Positions 62,980-64,000 of a DNA stretch of 64,000 nt are shown one piece after another. The DNA is from Pseudoroseomonas cervicalis ATCC 49957 (GTDB lineage: Bacteria; Pseudomonadota; Alphaproteobacteria; Acetobacterales; Acetobacteraceae). Below the pieces are notes generated by a model that saw nothing but the letters and a program-made list of their open reading frames with translations, was not told where the DNA came from and ran no database searches. The DNA is taken from contig NZ_GG770777.1 in NCBI RefSeq assembly GCF_000164635.1, positions 599,130 through 663,129 on the forward strand, given 5' to 3'. The translations under genes and the position numbers were made by a program. Each line of letters starts with the position of its first letter. Positions within the stretch are counted from its first letter, which is position 1.

Positions 62980-64000
62980 ATGCCGAACCCCATCGCCAAC
63001 ACCTCCGCATCCGCCCCCTCACCCGCCCTGCCGCCCGGCGGGATGGGTGGCGCCGCCTCTCTCACCGGCGACGCGCTGGACCTTGCCATCAAAGGACTGG
63101 CCGAGGCCGTCGAGGAGGAGATCGGTGACGAGCCGTTCCACCTCGGTCCGAACCCGCCGCAGGCGCGGCAGCCGCAGCCGCCGCCCGCGCACCGGCCCTC
63201 GCGGGTGCGCCTGGAAGACCCTGCCGAGGCCGCCGCATACGCCATGGTGCGGCGACTTCTCCTGGCCGACCCCACCCTGCGTGACAGGGCGCGGGAGCAG
63301 GGCGCGGTCCTCGTGGTCGAGGTGCCGGACGCGGAGTGGGTCGTCCCCGTCGCCGAGACCTGGCGCATGCTGATCCAGGGCACGGACGAGGTACCGTTCG
63401 ACGGCGACGACGCCCAGGACCGGCCATACCGGCGGATCAGCAAGATTGAGCCGAGCTGGGCCGAGTTCCGCCGCGACGGCTCCGACCGCTGGCACCGCCC
63501 CGAGGACGGCAACGGCGCCGTCCGCACCATGGTCGCCAGCGGGCGCCCGGTCTACGGCTTCAGCCCGGCGCCAGCCCGCTGCCTGCCATCCGATCTGCTG
63601 CGGGCCGCCACGGCGAGGGTGACCGTCGGCCCGCCGGATCCGGCCGCGCTGGCCGAGGCGGCGACCATGTTGACCGGTGCCGCGCCGGTCACCGCGTCCG
63701 TACCGCCGGAGGTGGCGCGGCTGGTCACCGTCGGCGACCTGTGGCTGGCCCGGCTGCCCCACCAGGATGCCGACGACTACCTCCGGCGGCTGGCAGAGTT
63801 GGCGTCGCAGCGGCTCTCCGTCCGCCCGCTGACGCTCGACGGTCTGCACGGGATGGAGGAGGCAACGCGCTGGGGCAAGGACGTCGCGCGCGACCTCGCC
63901 GACTACGCCGGTGGCGCGCTGCCGTGGCGCGACGTGGACCGCGGCGCCGTGCTGGTCGGCCCCACCGGCACCGGTAAGACGACCTTCGCCAGGGCGCTGG
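62980..64000 (+). CDS. AAA-family ATPase, 3-prime end outside the window
   Basis: At least 340 residues, cut by the window edge. The N-terminal 270 residues are low complexity then mixed (VVEVPDAEWVVPVAETWRML, then RKW-poor loops and AEFRRDGSDRWHRP). A Walker A motif, VLVGPTGTGKTTFARAL, appears at the very end and implies an AAA+ domain beyond 64000. LDGLHGMEEATRWGKDVARDL precedes it. Likely co-transcribed with the small gene before it. Function cannot be assigned without the rest. Confidence 0.75.
   Translation, partial: MPNPIANTSASAPSPALPPGGMGGAASLTGDALDLAIKGLAEAVEEEIGDEPFHLGPNPPQARQPQPPPAHRPSRVRLEDPAEAAAYAMVRRLLLADPTLRDRAREQGAVLVVEVPDAEWVVPVAETWRMLIQGTDEVPFDGDDAQDRPYRRISKIEPSWAEFRRDGSDRWHRPEDGNGAVRTMVASGRPVYGFSPAPARCLPSDLLRAATARVTVGPPDPAALAEAATMLTGAAPVTASVPPEVARLVTVGDLWLARLPHQDADDYLRRLAELASQRLSVRPLTLDGLHGMEEATRWGKDVARDLADYAGGALPWRDVDRGAVLVGPTGTGKTTFARAL

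Overview
The window is uniformly GC-rich DNA from what looks like an alphaproteobacterium. An Acetobacteraceae/Roseomonas-type organism is my best guess, from the ParE style, the codon use and the gene set; this is inferred, not proven. It opens with a housekeeping gene, parE (104-2077). After that almost everything is accessory: a dense, multi-module metal and metalloid resistance region (about 5.9-54.5 kb), flanked by poorly characterised genes at 2.3-5.7 kb and 55-64 kb. I saw no transposase, integrase, tRNA, rRNA or CRISPR array.

Layout. (1) 2.3-5.7 kb: a winged-helix-like protein, a small membrane protein, a SRAP/YedK-type DNA-protein crosslink protein whose start codon reads ATC, and a two-gene unit resembling an ADP-ribosyltransferase-like toxin with a small partner. 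(2) 5.9-9.7 kb: arsenic cluster 1, with a Cys-containing PadR regulator, an ArsO-like flavoprotein, an MFS exporter and an ArsN-type acetyltransferase. (3) 9.8-11.0 kb: MerR-family regulator, MerT and a GDCCVxC protein, without merA or merP. (4) 11.0-18.5 kb: an ACR3/BASS-like arsenic permease, a CDF transporter, an MBL-fold hydrolase set between 24-bp direct repeats, CcdA, LspA, a Zn/Cd/Pb P-type ATPase, an orphan HMA protein and a divergent CadR/PbrR-like regulator. (5) 18.6-22.8 kb: a YncE-like beta-propeller and an arsRCBH operon. (6) 23.0-36.8 kb: periplasmic copper handling (CopI, CopA multicopper oxidase, CopB, pseudoazurin, DUF411, DUF305, CopC, CopD, a Met/His-rich lipoprotein), a Cu+ P-type ATPase with a divergent HMA chaperone under CueR-like promoter elements, and two OmpR/histidine-kinase pairs. 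(7) 38.4-46.5 kb: arsenite oxidation, aioXSR followed by aioBA, cytochrome c and moeA, with a sigma-54 promoter in front of aioB. (8) 46.6-54.4 kb: arsJ, GAPDH, an ArsR-ArsC fusion, and a pstS-phnDCE operon behind a perfect ArsR-type dyad.

How it fits together. Arsenate entering through phosphate-type transporters can be reduced by the two ArsC types and exported as arsenite by ArsB or the BASS-type permease. It can also be converted with GAPDH to 1-arseno-3-phosphoglycerate and exported by ArsJ. Arsenite in the periplasm would be sensed by AioX-AioS-AioR and oxidised by AioBA. However, aioB carries an in-frame TAG between its Rieske ligand pairs, and moeA at the end of the same operon carries an in-frame TAG plus an apparent frameshift and truncation, so arsenite oxidation may be inactivated here or rely on readthrough.

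The least explained part is 55-64 kb: tandem paralogous proteins with ribbon-helix-helix-like tails behind two palindromes, a CoiA-like nuclease with a possible Xre/MbcA/ParS-like tail, a Ser/Thr kinase with an unassigned C-terminal half, and a small protein followed by an AAA ATPase cut by the window edge.
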